From the NCBI RefSeq assembly GCF_017875765.1, contig NZ_JAGGNA010000001.1, positions 310,001 through 374,000 of the forward strand: a DNA stretch of 64,000 nt. The letters run 5' to 3'. The notes under the pieces are model-generated. The model made no database searches. It saw only the letters and a list, made by a program, of their open reading frames with translations, and was not told where the DNA came from. This stretch comes from Flavobacterium sp. CG_23.5. GTDB lineage: Bacteria > Bacteroidota > Bacteroidia > Flavobacteriales > Flavobacteriaceae. The translations under genes were made by a program, and so were the position numbers. Positions 51,942-61,341 of the stretch are shown piece by piece; the first letter of the stretch is position 1, and each line of letters begins with the position of its first letter.

Positions 51942-52826
51942 ATGGAAAATCAAAAAAGCAGTTCAGGTTTAAAAGCGGTGGTTGCAGTTTTAGCAGTTTT
52001 ATTAGTGGGAAGTTTAGTATATATATTTAAAATGACATCCGATACCGAAGTTGTAAAAACAGAATTAAAGTCAACTTTAACTGAAAAGGAGACAGTAATG
52101 AAAAATTTGCAAGATTTGAAAACTACTTATGACGCTGCGATATCCGAAAATACTTCTATGTCTGATGAATTAACTCAAGAAAGAGATAAAGTAGTAAACT
52201 TAATGAATGATCTTAGTAAATCAAAAGGAGATGTAGCTTCTTTGTCAAAATACAGAACTCAAGCTATTGCATTACAATCTAATATGAAAGTATTAATGGC
52301 TGAAAATGCAGGTTTGAAAAAACAGAATACAACTTTAACGACACAACGTGATAGTACAGTTGTTGTTCTTGGAGAAGCTAAAAAATCTAATGAAACCTTA
52401 GCAGGACAAAATCAAGAGCTTTCAAAAGTAGTAGAAAAAGCTGCCAAATTAACTGTTTTGAATACGAGAGGTTCAGCCTTTAAATTAAAAAGTTCTGGAA
52501 AAGAGGTAGCTACAGATAAAGCCAGTAGAGCAGATGTTCTTAAAATTAGTTTTACCATTGCTGAAAATCAAGTAGCACAATCAGGAGCTAAATCGTATTA
52601 TGTTCAAGTAATTGACAGTAAAAACAATGTTTTGGGAGATAAGAAAACAGAAACTTTTGGTGATAACACTTTGACTTATAGTTTTGTATCTAATGTTAAT
52701 TATGAAAATAAAACAGTTGATGTTACAGAAAATTTGCGAGGTAAAGATTTTCCAAAAGGAACTTATTTTGTAAATATATTTGATAAAGATCAATTGGTTT
52801 CTAAAACCAGTTTTAATTTAAAATAA
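51942..52826 (+). CDS. membrane-anchored coiled-coil protein
   Basis: 294 aa. One N-terminal membrane helix (about 10-28), a long coiled coil (about 35-180, rich in Lys, Glu, Thr and Ser), and a C-terminal beta-rich domain (VLKISFTIAENQVA, KSYYVQVIDSKNN, YFVNIFDKDQLV). Topology is N-in with the rest periplasmic. Similar proteins occur in Flavobacterium; function unknown. It is read opposite to its neighbours. Confidence 0.75.
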   Translation: MENQKSSSGLKAVVAVLAVLLVGSLVYIFKMTSDTEVVKTELKSTLTEKETVMKNLQDLKTTYDAAISENTSMSDELTQERDKVVNLMNDLSKSKGDVASLSKYRTQAIALQSNMKVLMAENAGLKKQNTTLTTQRDSTVVVLGEAKKSNETLAGQNQELSKVVEKAAKLTVLNTRGSAFKLKSSGKEVATDKASRADVLKISFTIAENQVAQSGAKSYYVQVIDSKNNVLGDKKTETFGDNTLTYSFVSNVNYENKTVDVTENLRGKDFPKGTYFVNIFDKDQLVSKTSFNLK

Positions 52827-52850
52827 TTTCTAAAGTAATTAATTGCGTAA

Positions 52851-52884
52851 AAAAAAGAGGAACTTTTAAAGTTCCTCTTTTTTT
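52851..52884. terminator. bidirectional terminator
   Basis: AAAAAAGAGGAACTTT and AAAGTTCCTCTTTTTT form a near-continuous palindrome with A- and T-runs, serving the convergent coiled-coil and hutI genes; its last two bases overlap the hutI stop. Confidence 0.85.
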
Positions 52885-54121
52885 ATGTAAAAATTTCACC
52901 TTCTATGATTACAGTATCGATTAGATTACTTCCAAAAGCATACGGCAATTGATAATAAGAGGGTATAGGTTTAGTGATGATTAGATTTGCTTTTTTTCCC
53001 ACTGTTATGCTTCCATGTGTTTGTGAAATTCCCATCGCATAAGCGCCATTTATTGTGGCAGCATTTATGGCTTCTTCGGGAGTCATTTTCATTTTTATGC
53101 AAGCAGTTGCCACAACAAAATTCATATTTCCCGACGGCGTAGATCCCGGGTTATAATCGGTTGCGATGGCCAATGGAAGTCCTGCAGCAATCATTTCTCG
53201 TGCAGGCGTGTAAGGAATGCTTAGGAAGTACGAACACGATGGCAGGGCCACTGGCATTGTTTCCGTATTTTTTAAGATTTCTATATCTTCCTTTTTCATA
53301 ATTTCTAAATGATCTACAGAAAGCGCCTTGTATTTTACTCCTGCCAGAATTCCTCCAATTGAATTGAACTGATTGACATGAATTTTTGGTTTTAAACCAA
53401 ATCTAATTCCAGCTTCCATGATTTGTTCTGTTTCATCGACGGTGAAGTAACCGGTTTCACAGAATGCATCAATGTAATCAGCCAGTTTGTTTTTGGCAAT
53501 TTCAGGAAGCATTTCATTAATGATTAAATCAATGTAGCCTTTATGATTTTCTTTAAATTCTAATGGGAAAGCATGAGCGCCCAGAAATGTAGCTCTGATG
53601 GTTATGGGATAATTTTGAGATAATTTTTGAATCACCCGAAGCATTTTTAATTCTCCTTCGATTGTTAATCCGTATCCTGATTTTATTTCTACTGCTCCAG
53701 TTCCTAGACGTATGACTTCCTCTAATCGCGCTTTTGATTGATTGTAAATCTCGTCTTCGGTAGTTTCGTTCAATTTTTTAGCTGAATTTAATATACCACC
53801 GCCGCGATTGGCAATTTCCTCGTAAGTCAATCCATTTATTCGATCTACAAATTCCTGTTCCCGATTACCTGCATACACAATATGAGTGTGGCTGTCACAC
53901 CAGGAAGGTAAAACCATTTTTCCGTCTGCGTCAATGCATTTTTCTGGATTGACATTAGGTAAATCTTTCATTGAACCAAAATCAGAAATAAGACCATTTT
54001 GAATTACTAAATAGGCATTTTTAATTGTTGGAAGAATTGCCATTTCAGCACCGGATATTTTTAAAATTGAAGAATCTCTAACCTGAAGTAATTCCTTGAT
54101 ATTGATGATTAAGGTTGTCAT
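52883..54121 (-). CDS. hutI: imidazolonepropionase
   Basis: Hydrolyses imidazolonepropionate to formimidoylglutamate in histidine catabolism. 412 aa amidohydrolase: metal site SHTHIVYAG, NRGGGILNSAKK, VEIKSGYGL, HVNQFNSIGG and ATDYNPGST. Length and motifs match HutI. A glutaminyl-cyclase gene lies 11 bp upstream and may be co-transcribed. Confidence 0.95.
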   Translation of the reverse strand: MTTLIINIKELLQVRDSSILKISGAEMAILPTIKNAYLVIQNGLISDFGSMKDLPNVNPEKCIDADGKMVLPSWCDSHTHIVYAGNREQEFVDRINGLTYEEIANRGGGILNSAKKLNETTEDEIYNQSKARLEEVIRLGTGAVEIKSGYGLTIEGELKMLRVIQKLSQNYPITIRATFLGAHAFPLEFKENHKGYIDLIINEMLPEIAKNKLADYIDAFCETGYFTVDETEQIMEAGIRFGLKPKIHVNQFNSIGGILAGVKYKALSVDHLEIMKKEDIEILKNTETMPVALPSCSYFLSIPYTPAREMIAAGLPLAIATDYNPGSTPSGNMNFVVATACIKMKMTPEEAINAATINGAYAMGISQTHGSITVGKKANLIITKPIPSYYQLPYAFGSNLIDTVIIEGEIFT

Positions 54122-54132
54122 TTTTTATAAAA

Positions 54133-55182
54133 TTATTCCGAAACGGTGATTTCAAACATTTTATTCCAGTTTTTACCAGTAATAAAAATGGTTTTGGTTT
54201 TTGGGTTATAAGCAATTCCGTTTAAATAATCTTCAGGAGTTACATTGACTAATTTTCTCAAGCCTGACATGTCAAGAATTCCTTCGACTGCACCATTGTT
54301 AGGATTCACAACTGCAATCGCATCTTTTTGCCAAACATTAGTGTAAATCTTACCGTTAATCCATTCTAATTCATTCACGGCTTTTACTTTAGAATCTCCG
54401 GAGTACACATTGATGTAGTCAATCATTTTTTGAGTATTCGGATCCATTTTCCAAATTTTCTCAGTTTTATCAGTTTGATAAATGTATTTACCATCATTTG
54501 TCATTCCCCAACCTTCAATATCTTTATCGTAAGCAAATGTTTTTTCTAGTTTTAATGTTTTTGCATCATAGATGAAACCTGTTTTTTCTTGCCACGTTAG
54601 TTGATACATTTTGTCGTTTATAAAAGTGATTCCTTCCCCAAAATATTTAGAATCGAGATTAACTTGTTTATATACTTTACCCGTTTTATAATTGTATTTT
54701 CTGAAAAATGATTTCCCGTTTAATCCTGTGCTTTCGTATAAAGTGTCTTTGTAAAATTCTAATCCTTCGGTAAAGCTGGCTATATCGTGCGGATGTGTAT
54801 TTACAATTTTGTACTTCAATAATTTAGGCTGAACATTTGAAACTAATTCGATTCTAGCTGTTGCTTCAGAATTTTCTCCACCAAAATAAACTAAGGCTTT
54901 TATGTTTTGGTACCCTAATTTTTGGTCTTTTAATTCAAAAGTCAATTTTTCAAGGCCTTTTTTTGATGTGATTTTTTTATCATTTACATAGTAAATAATA
55001 CTGTCTACGGCCTTCTCATTTGGGTTTAAAATCCCCAACTTCAACGACTCTTGAGGCTGATATTGTGCCTTGAAAGTACTATTATCGATGGTAAATATAG
55101 AATTTTCTCCTTTTTTTGTATCGCTGCAACTTGCTAGCGTAATTCCTAATAAAATGATAGATAGGAAGTTATAATTTTTCAT
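54133..55182 (-). CDS. glutaminyl-peptide cyclotransferase, lipoprotein
   Basis: 349 aa. Lipoprotein signal (LLGITLASC lipobox), a short N-terminal beta domain, then a five-bladed propeller of the glutamine cyclotransferase family: HPHDIASFTEGLEFYKD, LYESTGLNGKS, NELEWINGKIYTNVW and LNGIAYNPKTKTIFITGKNW. Forms N-terminal pyroglutamate on exported proteins; typical of Bacteroidota periplasm. Confidence 0.92.
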   Translation of the reverse strand: MKNYNFLSIILLGITLASCSDTKKGENSIFTIDNSTFKAQYQPQESLKLGILNPNEKAVDSIIYYVNDKKITSKKGLEKLTFELKDQKLGYQNIKALVYFGGENSEATARIELVSNVQPKLLKYKIVNTHPHDIASFTEGLEFYKDTLYESTGLNGKSFFRKYNYKTGKVYKQVNLDSKYFGEGITFINDKMYQLTWQEKTGFIYDAKTLKLEKTFAYDKDIEGWGMTNDGKYIYQTDKTEKIWKMDPNTQKMIDYINVYSGDSKVKAVNELEWINGKIYTNVWQKDAIAVVNPNNGAVEGILDMSGLRKLVNVTPEDYLNGIAYNPKTKTIFITGKNWNKMFEITVSE

Positions 55183-55236
55183 AGTTTAAAATTTTAATAA
55201 GACAATATACAACGTTATTTTATAGGTGCAAAGGTA

Positions 55237-55267
55237 TTGCAAAAATATAAAAAGTATTGTATATTTG
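55237..55267 (+). promoter_or_regulatory. promoter of the SRP RNA gene
   Basis: TTG (55237-55239), a 20-bp spacer and TATATTTG (55260-55267) form a clear Bacteroidota promoter just before the RNA. Confidence 0.75.
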
Positions 55268-55271
55268 CACC

Positions 55272-55364
55272 GGCAAGTCCTACACGATCTGCTCCTGCAG
55301 ACTCCCCCAGGATGGGAACATAGCAAGGGTAAGCGGTTGAGCGATGCGATGTAGGTCGCTTGCC
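55272..55364 (+). ncRNA. ffs: signal recognition particle RNA, small bacterial type
   Basis: GGCAAG (55272-55277) pairs with CTTGCC (55359-55364) and CCTACA with TGTAGG to close a long hairpin. The apical part holds the SRP54-binding signature: CCCCAGG, a GGAA-type tetraloop, then AGCAAGGG. Length is about 95 nt, as usual for 4.5S RNA. Ends are set from pairing and are approximate. Confidence 0.85.
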
Positions 55365-55373
55365 ATTTTTTTA

Positions 55374-55403
55374 ATCTTCCACTTCGGGAGATTTTTTTTT
55401 GAA
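55374..55403 (+). terminator. terminator of the SRP RNA
   Basis: ATCTTCC and GGGAGAT pair across a short loop and are followed by a long T-run. A second similar hairpin (TCCTTCGGGAGGA, then T-run) follows at about 55425-55446. Confidence 0.6.
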
Positions 55404-55531
55404 TTATTTCGTACAAAAGTAGTCTTCCTTCGGGAGGATTTTTTATTTTTGGACCATTCGAAAAAAGAGTTGAGTATTTAATGCTACTCATTTTTAAAGG
55501 GTATAAAACTTTTAACCTCAAACAAAAATCA

Positions 55532-56335
55532 ATGAGTAAAGTAGTTCTAATTACAGGAGGTTCATCGGGAATAGGGAAATCCATTGGTGAATTTTTGCAT
55601 CACATAGGCTTTGTTGTTTATGGTACTAGCCGAAATCCGGAACGGGTATTAAATTCGGTTTTTCCTTTAGTAGCTTTAGATGTTCGTGATACAGATTCAA
55701 TTCATGCGGCTGTAGCTAAAATAATTTCGATTTCAGGAAAACTGGATATTGTTATTAACAATGCAGGAGTTGGAATTACCGGAGCATTGGAAGAAATTCC
55801 AATGCACGAAATCAAAAATAATTTTGAGACCAATTTCTTTGGACCAATTGAAGTGATGAAAGCAGTGTTGCCACAAATGCGTGCGCAAAAATCAGGATTA
55901 ATTATTAATGTTACTTCTATTGCCGGATATATGGGTTTACCGTATCGAAGTATTTATTCGGCTTCAAAAGGAGCTCTTGAAATAATTACAGAAGCTTTGC
56001 GAATGGAAGTAAAGTCATTTGGGATCCAAATTACTAATGTTGCACCGGGAGATTTTGCCACCAATATTGCTTCGGGACGTTTTCACGCTCCTTTAATTAA
56101 AGGTTCTGCTTATGAAATTCCTTATGGCAATACCCTAAAAATGATGGATGAACATGTAGATAGTGGCAGTAATCCAAATGAAATGGCCGAAGCGGTGTAT
56201 AAGATTATTCAAACTACCGAACCAGACATTCATTATAAAGTAGGGGCGTTTATGCAAAAGTTCTCGATTGTCTTGAAAAGAATCTTGCCTGACAAAGTGT
56301 ACGAAAAAATGCTAATGAATCATTATAAGTTGTAA
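55532..56335 (+). CDS. short-chain dehydrogenase/reductase
   Basis: 267 aa from ATG 55532 (MSKVVLITGGSSGIG). Classical SDR: TGGSSGIGK nucleotide loop, NNAG, the catalytic Ser in VTSIAGY and YxxxK as YSASK. The Leu-rich extension from ATG 55481 is not SDR-like and is excluded. Substrate unknown. Separated from the aldolase gene by repeat copy B. Confidence 0.92.
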   Translation: MSKVVLITGGSSGIGKSIGEFLHHIGFVVYGTSRNPERVLNSVFPLVALDVRDTDSIHAAVAKIISISGKLDIVINNAGVGITGALEEIPMHEIKNNFETNFFGPIEVMKAVLPQMRAQKSGLIINVTSIAGYMGLPYRSIYSASKGALEIITEALRMEVKSFGIQITNVAPGDFATNIASGRFHAPLIKGSAYEIPYGNTLKMMDEHVDSGSNPNEMAEAVYKIIQTTEPDIHYKVGAFMQKFSIVLKRILPDKVYEKMLMNHYKL

Positions 56336-56349
56336 TTTTGCACCGAATT

Positions 56350-56452
56350 TGCGTGAAGGATCGAAGTGGAAATCCTTTTACATTTTTCTTTAAAAAGTAA
56401 AAGATTGTAGCGAAGAGCCTGACCGGCTTTTTCAGCAGGTCACGCCCAAATT
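56350..56452 (+). repeat. dispersed intergenic repeat, copy B
   Basis: GCGTGAAGGATCGAAGTGG, AAATCCTTTT, AAGATTGTAGCGAAGAGCC, TGACC and GGTCACGCCC match the ends of copy A. Inner inverted repeats CTTTTAC/GTAAAAG and TGACC/GGTCA suggest a folded element. No ORF. Confidence 0.65.
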
Positions 56453-56479
56453 ATAAAACACACAATTAAATTATATATT

Positions 56480-57136
56480 ATGAAATTTTTTATTGACACG
56501 GCTAATTTAGCTCAAATTAAGGAAGCACAGGCATTAGGCGTTTTGGATGGAGTGACTACAAATCCAACATTGATGGCAAAAGAAGGAATTACTGGTAAAA
56601 ACAGTATTTTGAAGCATTATGTAGATATTTGTAATCTTGTTGATGGTGATGTAAGTGCTGAAGTGAATGCTTTGGATTACGACGGAATGATTAAAGAGGG
56701 AGAAGAATTAGCTGATTTGCACGATCAAATCGTGGTAAAATTGCCTATGACTAAAGAAGGTGTTATGGCTGCTAAATATTTCTCGGATAAAGGAATAAAA
56801 ACAAATGTGACTTTAGTATTCTCGGCTGGACAGGCTTTATTGGCTGCAAAAGCGGGAGCTACTTATGTTTCTCCGTTTATTGGTCGTTTGGATGATGTTT
56901 CTACTGATGGATTAGCTTTGATTGAAGAAATCAGATTGATTTATGATAACTACGGGTATGAAACTCAAATTCTTGCGGCTTCAGTTCGTCACACGATGCA
57001 CATTGTAAATTGTGCTAAGATTGGTGCTGATGTTATGACTGGACCACTTTCTGCAATTTACGGTTTATTGAAACACCCATTGACAGATATTGGATTGGCT
57101 CAGTTTGTTGCTGATTTCGAAAAAGGTAATAAATAG
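56480..57136 (+). CDS. fsa: transaldolase-like fructose-6-phosphate aldolase
   Basis: 218 aa, the short TalC/FSA form. [25 protein letters not shown] and the Schiff-base lysine in VVKLPMT (Lys87) are present, as are ASVRH and DVMTGP. This short family includes both transaldolases and fructose-6-phosphate aldolases; which activity applies is not settled by motifs alone. Confidence 0.9.
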   Translation: MKFFIDTANLAQIKEAQALGVLDGVTTNPTLMAKEGITGKNSILKHYVDICNLVDGDVSAEVNALDYDGMIKEGEELADLHDQIVVKLPMTKEGVMAAKYFSDKGIKTNVTLVFSAGQALLAAKAGATYVSPFIGRLDDVSTDGLALIEEIRLIYDNYGYETQILAASVRHTMHIVNCAKIGADVMTGPLSAIYGLLKHPLTDIGLAQFVADFEKGNK

Positions 57137-57215
57137 ATTTAAGATTGCAGATTGCTTCGCCAGTTCGCCTTTCAGGCTCGGGCAACGATTTCTGATTTGA
57201 GATTTCGGTATAAAC

Positions 57216-57253
57216 AAAAACTCCCATTCACCTAGGCGAATGGGAGTTTTTTT
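57216..57253. terminator. bidirectional terminator
   Basis: AAAAACTCCCATTC and GAATGGGAGTTTTT arms with an 8-nt loop, between the convergent aldolase and FHS transporter genes. Confidence 0.9.
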
Positions 57254-57297
57254 GTTGGTTTGGTTTTTTGGTTAGGTATTATAATTTAAATGATAGT

Positions 57298-58959
57298 TTA
57301 GTGAGCTCCACCAACTTCTACTTCATTTGCAATTCCTTGTTTTTCTAATATTGCAATCACTTTCCATCCGTAGAATGCTATAAAGGCAAAACATAAAACT
57401 GGAATAAAATAAGAATCGTGAATTCCAATGATATCAGATATTTTTCCTTGTAATGGTGGGATAATTCCACCACCCAAAATCATCATTACTAAAAATGCTG
57501 AACCTTGAGAAGTATATTTTCCTAAACCAGCGATTGCCAAAGAGAAAATTGACGGCCACATGATACTTAAAAACAATCCGCCACTCATAAAGGCATAAAT
57601 AGCAGTTGTTCCAGTAGTGAACAAACCAATAAGCATTGCTGCCATTCCCATTAAACCGAAAATCATTAATGTTCTTGATGGATGATCTTTTCCTAAAAAG
57701 AAACCTGCAATTTGAAATAAGATTATGAATGCGTACCCGTATAATGGCGTTACATCTTGTCCAGAAATCGCATTAGCGGCTAAAACTACTCCAAAAGCTA
57801 CGTAAGGGACCACGATAAGTAAAATTTTCTTTAGCTGTGATGATGGGTTGAAAACAGAAATTGCACCTGCCCAACGACCAATCATTAAACTTCCCCAGTA
57901 CATTGACATATAAGGTGCTAATGCAGGACCCACAATTTTACCAAAAGCATCGGTTTCTAACAATGAACCAAGATTACTACCAATGGTTACTTCAACTCCT
58001 ACATACGTAAACAGCGCTAACATTCCCAAAACTAATTGAGGATATTTCATTGCTCCCCATCCTTCAGGATTTTTTTGTGCCGTAGTATTAGCGAATAGTA
58101 ACCCGATAACAACAATTAATAATGTTGCAACAGTTAATCCTAAACCCAAATAATCCTTTTCTTTATTATCTATAAAACGAGTAATAAACTCAGGATCTTC
58201 ATAACGAGAGAATATGTAAGCAAATATTGCTACTAAAATTACTGTAATTGCTATTAGCGTTTTCATTGCTTTGCTGGCAGGTTCAAATGTAGAATCACTT
58301 TTCCCAGAAGGTAATTTTTTTGAAAAATAGAATAAAGCTGCAGCCATTAAAAATAAACCTCCTACAAATACATATAATACTCTCATGGAGTCTAAAGAAT
58401 TTTCTTTTTGAGCAAATTCTTCAATGCTGACCCCAGAAATAACTCCGAATAACGCAAATGAAACAACTATTGGTCCTATTGTAGTTCCAAGTGAATTGAT
58501 TCCACCAGCAAGATTCAGTCTATTTGATGCAGTATGTGGTTCTCCTAAAGAAGCTGCGAATGGCTGTGCAGAGGTTTGTTGCAAAGAAAAACCTAAGGCA
58601 ACGATGAATAATGCACCTAAAATGAATAAGTAACTACCTTGAGATACGGCCAAAATCATTAAAATTGCTCCAAAAGTACTGATTAATAAACCGTTGATAA
58701 TTCCTTTTTTGAAGCCCCAACCATTTAGAATATCTTTTTTGGCTAAACTGCTGAAAATAAATAATAATAAAGCTCCAATATAATAGGCTCCATAAAAAGC
58801 AAAATCGATAAGTTGACTTTGAAATTGGTCTAAACCAAATTTAGCCTTACAAAATGGAATGAAAACTCCGTTTGATGATCCAATAAATCCCCAAAAGAAA
58901 AATACGGTTATCAGTGTATAAAGCGCCGAATTATTCGACTTCGTTTGTTCTGTATTCAT
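57298..58959 (-). CDS. FHS-family sugar MFS transporter, probable N-acetylglucosamine importer
   Basis: 553 aa, larger than fucose permease (about 430 aa), with about 12-14 helices. [18 protein letters not shown] and [19 protein letters not shown] are typical of the FHS (FucP/NagP-like) group. It is divergent from the NagB fusion gene and near a GH20 hexosaminidase, so GlcNAc or chitobiose is the inferred substrate. Confidence 0.85.
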   Translation of the reverse strand: MNTEQTKSNNSALYTLITVFFFWGFIGSSNGVFIPFCKAKFGLDQFQSQLIDFAFYGAYYIGALLLFIFSSLAKKDILNGWGFKKGIINGLLISTFGAILMILAVSQGSYLFILGALFIVALGFSLQQTSAQPFAASLGEPHTASNRLNLAGGINSLGTTIGPIVVSFALFGVISGVSIEEFAQKENSLDSMRVLYVFVGGLFLMAAALFYFSKKLPSGKSDSTFEPASKAMKTLIAITVILVAIFAYIFSRYEDPEFITRFIDNKEKDYLGLGLTVATLLIVVIGLLFANTTAQKNPEGWGAMKYPQLVLGMLALFTYVGVEVTIGSNLGSLLETDAFGKIVGPALAPYMSMYWGSLMIGRWAGAISVFNPSSQLKKILLIVVPYVAFGVVLAANAISGQDVTPLYGYAFIILFQIAGFFLGKDHPSRTLMIFGLMGMAAMLIGLFTTGTTAIYAFMSGGLFLSIMWPSIFSLAIAGLGKYTSQGSAFLVMMILGGGIIPPLQGKISDIIGIHDSYFIPVLCFAFIAFYGWKVIAILEKQGIANEVEVGGAH

Positions 58960-59375
58960 AATTATAAATAGTTTAGTTTTTAGTTAATTATTTCTTTAAA
59001 AAAAAAGATTACAAGAGCGTAAATATATTTGTTAAGTAAATTAAAAAAAAATAAAATAGAATAATTTTTGTGAGAATTATATAATATACATTAATTAGCA
59101 GCAAAACGGGATTTTTTTAGACTTTTTCTTATTTTAAGCGAATTATTTGTAAAGTAATTATTTAATAATTTCACTTTTTAGATGTTTAGAAAAACTCATT
59201 ACTACTTGTAGAGCCTAAGTAAGTATATAGATTGTGTTCGCGTTAAAAAAATCTCTTTGCTAACGAAATATTGTCAGCCGCTTAATTTAGGTTTTGGAAA
59301 CAGTCTTTACTTTTATTTAGTATACCATTTTAAAAAAAGCATATCTTTATAAATTGGTATTTAAAAAAATGAATC
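58960..59375. promoter_or_regulatory. divergent control region of the GlcNAc locus
   Basis: 416 bp between the transporter and nagB fusion. A -7-like TATATTTA faces the transporter (59027-59020) and TATCTTTA (59342-59349) faces nagB. The nagB -7 box is flanked by ATACCATTTT (59322-59331) and AAATTGGTAT (59351-59360), near-inverse half sites that could bind a GntR-type regulator. No ORF is supported in between. Confidence 0.4.
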
Positions 59376-61310
59376 ATGAGTGCTCTAGAAATTAAAGCAG
59401 ACATTAGTTATAAAAGTGCAGGTAAATTTGAAGAAACAAGATTTGAAAAAATTCATAATGAAATTTTCAAAAACTCGACAGAAGCTTCGATAGTTGTTGC
59501 ACAAGAAATTGCTGAATTAATAAAATCGAAACAAAAGAAAGATAAACCGTGCGTTTTAGGATTAGCAACTGGTTCGTCTCCCATAAAAGTGTATGAAGAA
59601 TTAGTGCGTATGCATAAAGAGGAAGGGCTTAGTTTTCGAAATGTAATCACCTTCAATTTGGATGAATATTTTCCAATGACAAAAAAGAATAATCAGAGCT
59701 ATCATTATTTTATGCATCAACATCTCTTTAATCATATTGACATTAAACTAGAAAACATCAATATTCCTGATGGAACCGTTTTGATTGATGAACTAAATAA
59801 ATATTGTATTGATTATGAACTAAAAATAAAAAATGCTGGCGGGATTGATTTTCAATTATTGGGAATCGGGCGAACTGGTCACGTTGGATTTAATGAGCCA
59901 GGTTCTCATATTAATTCAGGTACCCGAATCATTACTTTGGATCATATTACAATAGTAGATGCTTCATCTGACTTTAATGGTATTGATAATGTTCCTAAAA
60001 GAGCAATTACTATGGGCGTTTCTACAATCTTGCAATCCAAAAGAATTGTTTTGATGGCTTGGGGCCAAAATAAGGCGGATATTATAAAAAGAACAATTCA
60101 GGGAGGTGTAAGCTCTGAGGTTCCGGCTACTTTTTTGCAAAATCAGACCAATGTCACGTTCGTTTTAGACCAATCAGCAGCATCAGAGTTAACGAGGTTT
60201 AAAACACCGTGGTTGGTTGGAGAATGCATTTGGACACAAGAATTAAAAAGCAAAGCCATTGTTTGGCTAAGCCAAAATACAAGTCAGTCGATATTGAAAT
60301 TAACGGATAGAGATTACAATAATAATGGAATGTCTGATCTTTTGGCACAAGAAGGTTCTGCTTACGATTTGAATATTAACATGTTCAATGTGCTGCAACA
60401 TACCATTACTGGATGGCCAGGTGGAAAACCCAATACAGATGATTCTAATAGACCGGAGAGAGCTAATCCGGCTAAAAAAAGAGTTATTCTTTTTAGTCCA
60501 CATCCAGATGACGATGTGATTTCTATGGGCGGAACTTTTTCGAAATTAATAAAACAAGGACATGATGTTCACGTGGTGTATCAAACCTCAGGAAACATTG
60601 CCGTAACTGATGACGAGGCACTAAAATTTGCTGAAGTTTGTAACGATTTCGTCGGCGATGATAATAGTAAAATTAATTTCGTGGCGGTTATTGATTTCTT
60701 AAATAACAAATCAGAAAATGAAATTGATTCTGTTGAAGTCCGTAAATTGAAAGGATTGATAAGAAGATGGGAATCCTATGCTGCAACCAGATATATTGGT
60801 TTAAAAGAGGCGAATATTCATTTTCTGGATATGCCTTTTTATGAAACAGGACAAATTAAGAAAAACCCAATAAGTTCGGAGGACATAGCAATTGTTGCTG
60901 CAATTATAGAAAAAATAAAACCACAGCAGGTTTTTGCAGCGGGTGATTTAGCTGATCCACACGGAACTCATGAAGTATGTCTCAATGCCATATTCGCAGC
61001 GATGAAACAATTAAAATCGAAAGCGTACATGAAAGATTGTTGGTTATGGCTGTATCGAGGGGCTTGGCTGGAATGGGAAATTCACGAAATTGACATGGCT
61101 GTACCATTAAGTCCGGATGAAGTATTATTGAAAAGACATGCGATTTTGTATCATCAGTCTCAAAAAGACAGAGTGATGTTTCAAGGAAATGATTCGAGAG
61201 AATTTTGGGTAAGGGCAGAGGACCGAAACAAGCACACTGCTAAACTATATGATGATTTAGGATTAGCAGAATATGAGGCTATTGAGGCTTTTAAACGTTT
61301 TGAATATTAA
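59376..61310 (+). CDS. nagB: glucosamine-6-phosphate deaminase fused to a PIG-L (LmbE) domain
   Basis: 644 aa. Residues 30-310 are NagB: LGLATGSSPIKVYEE, FNLDEYFPM, GIGRTGHVGFNEPG. Residues 365-600 are a PIG-L zinc deacetylase: FSPHPDDDVISMGG and ADPHGTHEVC. The linker carries WPGGKPNTDDSNRPERA. The fusion is a Bacteroidota speciality, from memory. NagB isomerises and deaminates GlcN6P to fructose-6-phosphate; the LmbE half may remove the acetyl group first, giving a one-polypeptide replacement for NagA plus NagB. That second role is inference. Confidence 0.92.
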   Translation: MSALEIKADISYKSAGKFEETRFEKIHNEIFKNSTEASIVVAQEIAELIKSKQKKDKPCVLGLATGSSPIKVYEELVRMHKEEGLSFRNVITFNLDEYFPMTKKNNQSYHYFMHQHLFNHIDIKLENINIPDGTVLIDELNKYCIDYELKIKNAGGIDFQLLGIGRTGHVGFNEPGSHINSGTRIITLDHITIVDASSDFNGIDNVPKRAITMGVSTILQSKRIVLMAWGQNKADIIKRTIQGGVSSEVPATFLQNQTNVTFVLDQSAASELTRFKTPWLVGECIWTQELKSKAIVWLSQNTSQSILKLTDRDYNNNGMSDLLAQEGSAYDLNINMFNVLQHTITGWPGGKPNTDDSNRPERANPAKKRVILFSPHPDDDVISMGGTFSKLIKQGHDVHVVYQTSGNIAVTDDEALKFAEVCNDFVGDDNSKINFVAVIDFLNNKSENEIDSVEVRKLKGLIRRWESYAATRYIGLKEANIHFLDMPFYETGQIKKNPISSEDIAIVAAIIEKIKPQQVFAAGDLADPHGTHEVCLNAIFAAMKQLKSKAYMKDCWLWLYRGAWLEWEIHEIDMAVPLSPDEVLLKRHAILYHQSQKDRVMFQGNDSREFWVRAEDRNKHTAKLYDDLGLAEYEAIEAFKRFEY

Positions 61311-61341
61311 AAAACAACATTTTAAAAAGATTAAAAAATAC

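Noticed and set aside
55186-55584. 132-codon minus-strand ORF across the SRP RNA
   Set aside because: It is antisense to the SRP RNA and its terminator; composition (Cys/Arg-rich in the RNA part) is that of a shadow.
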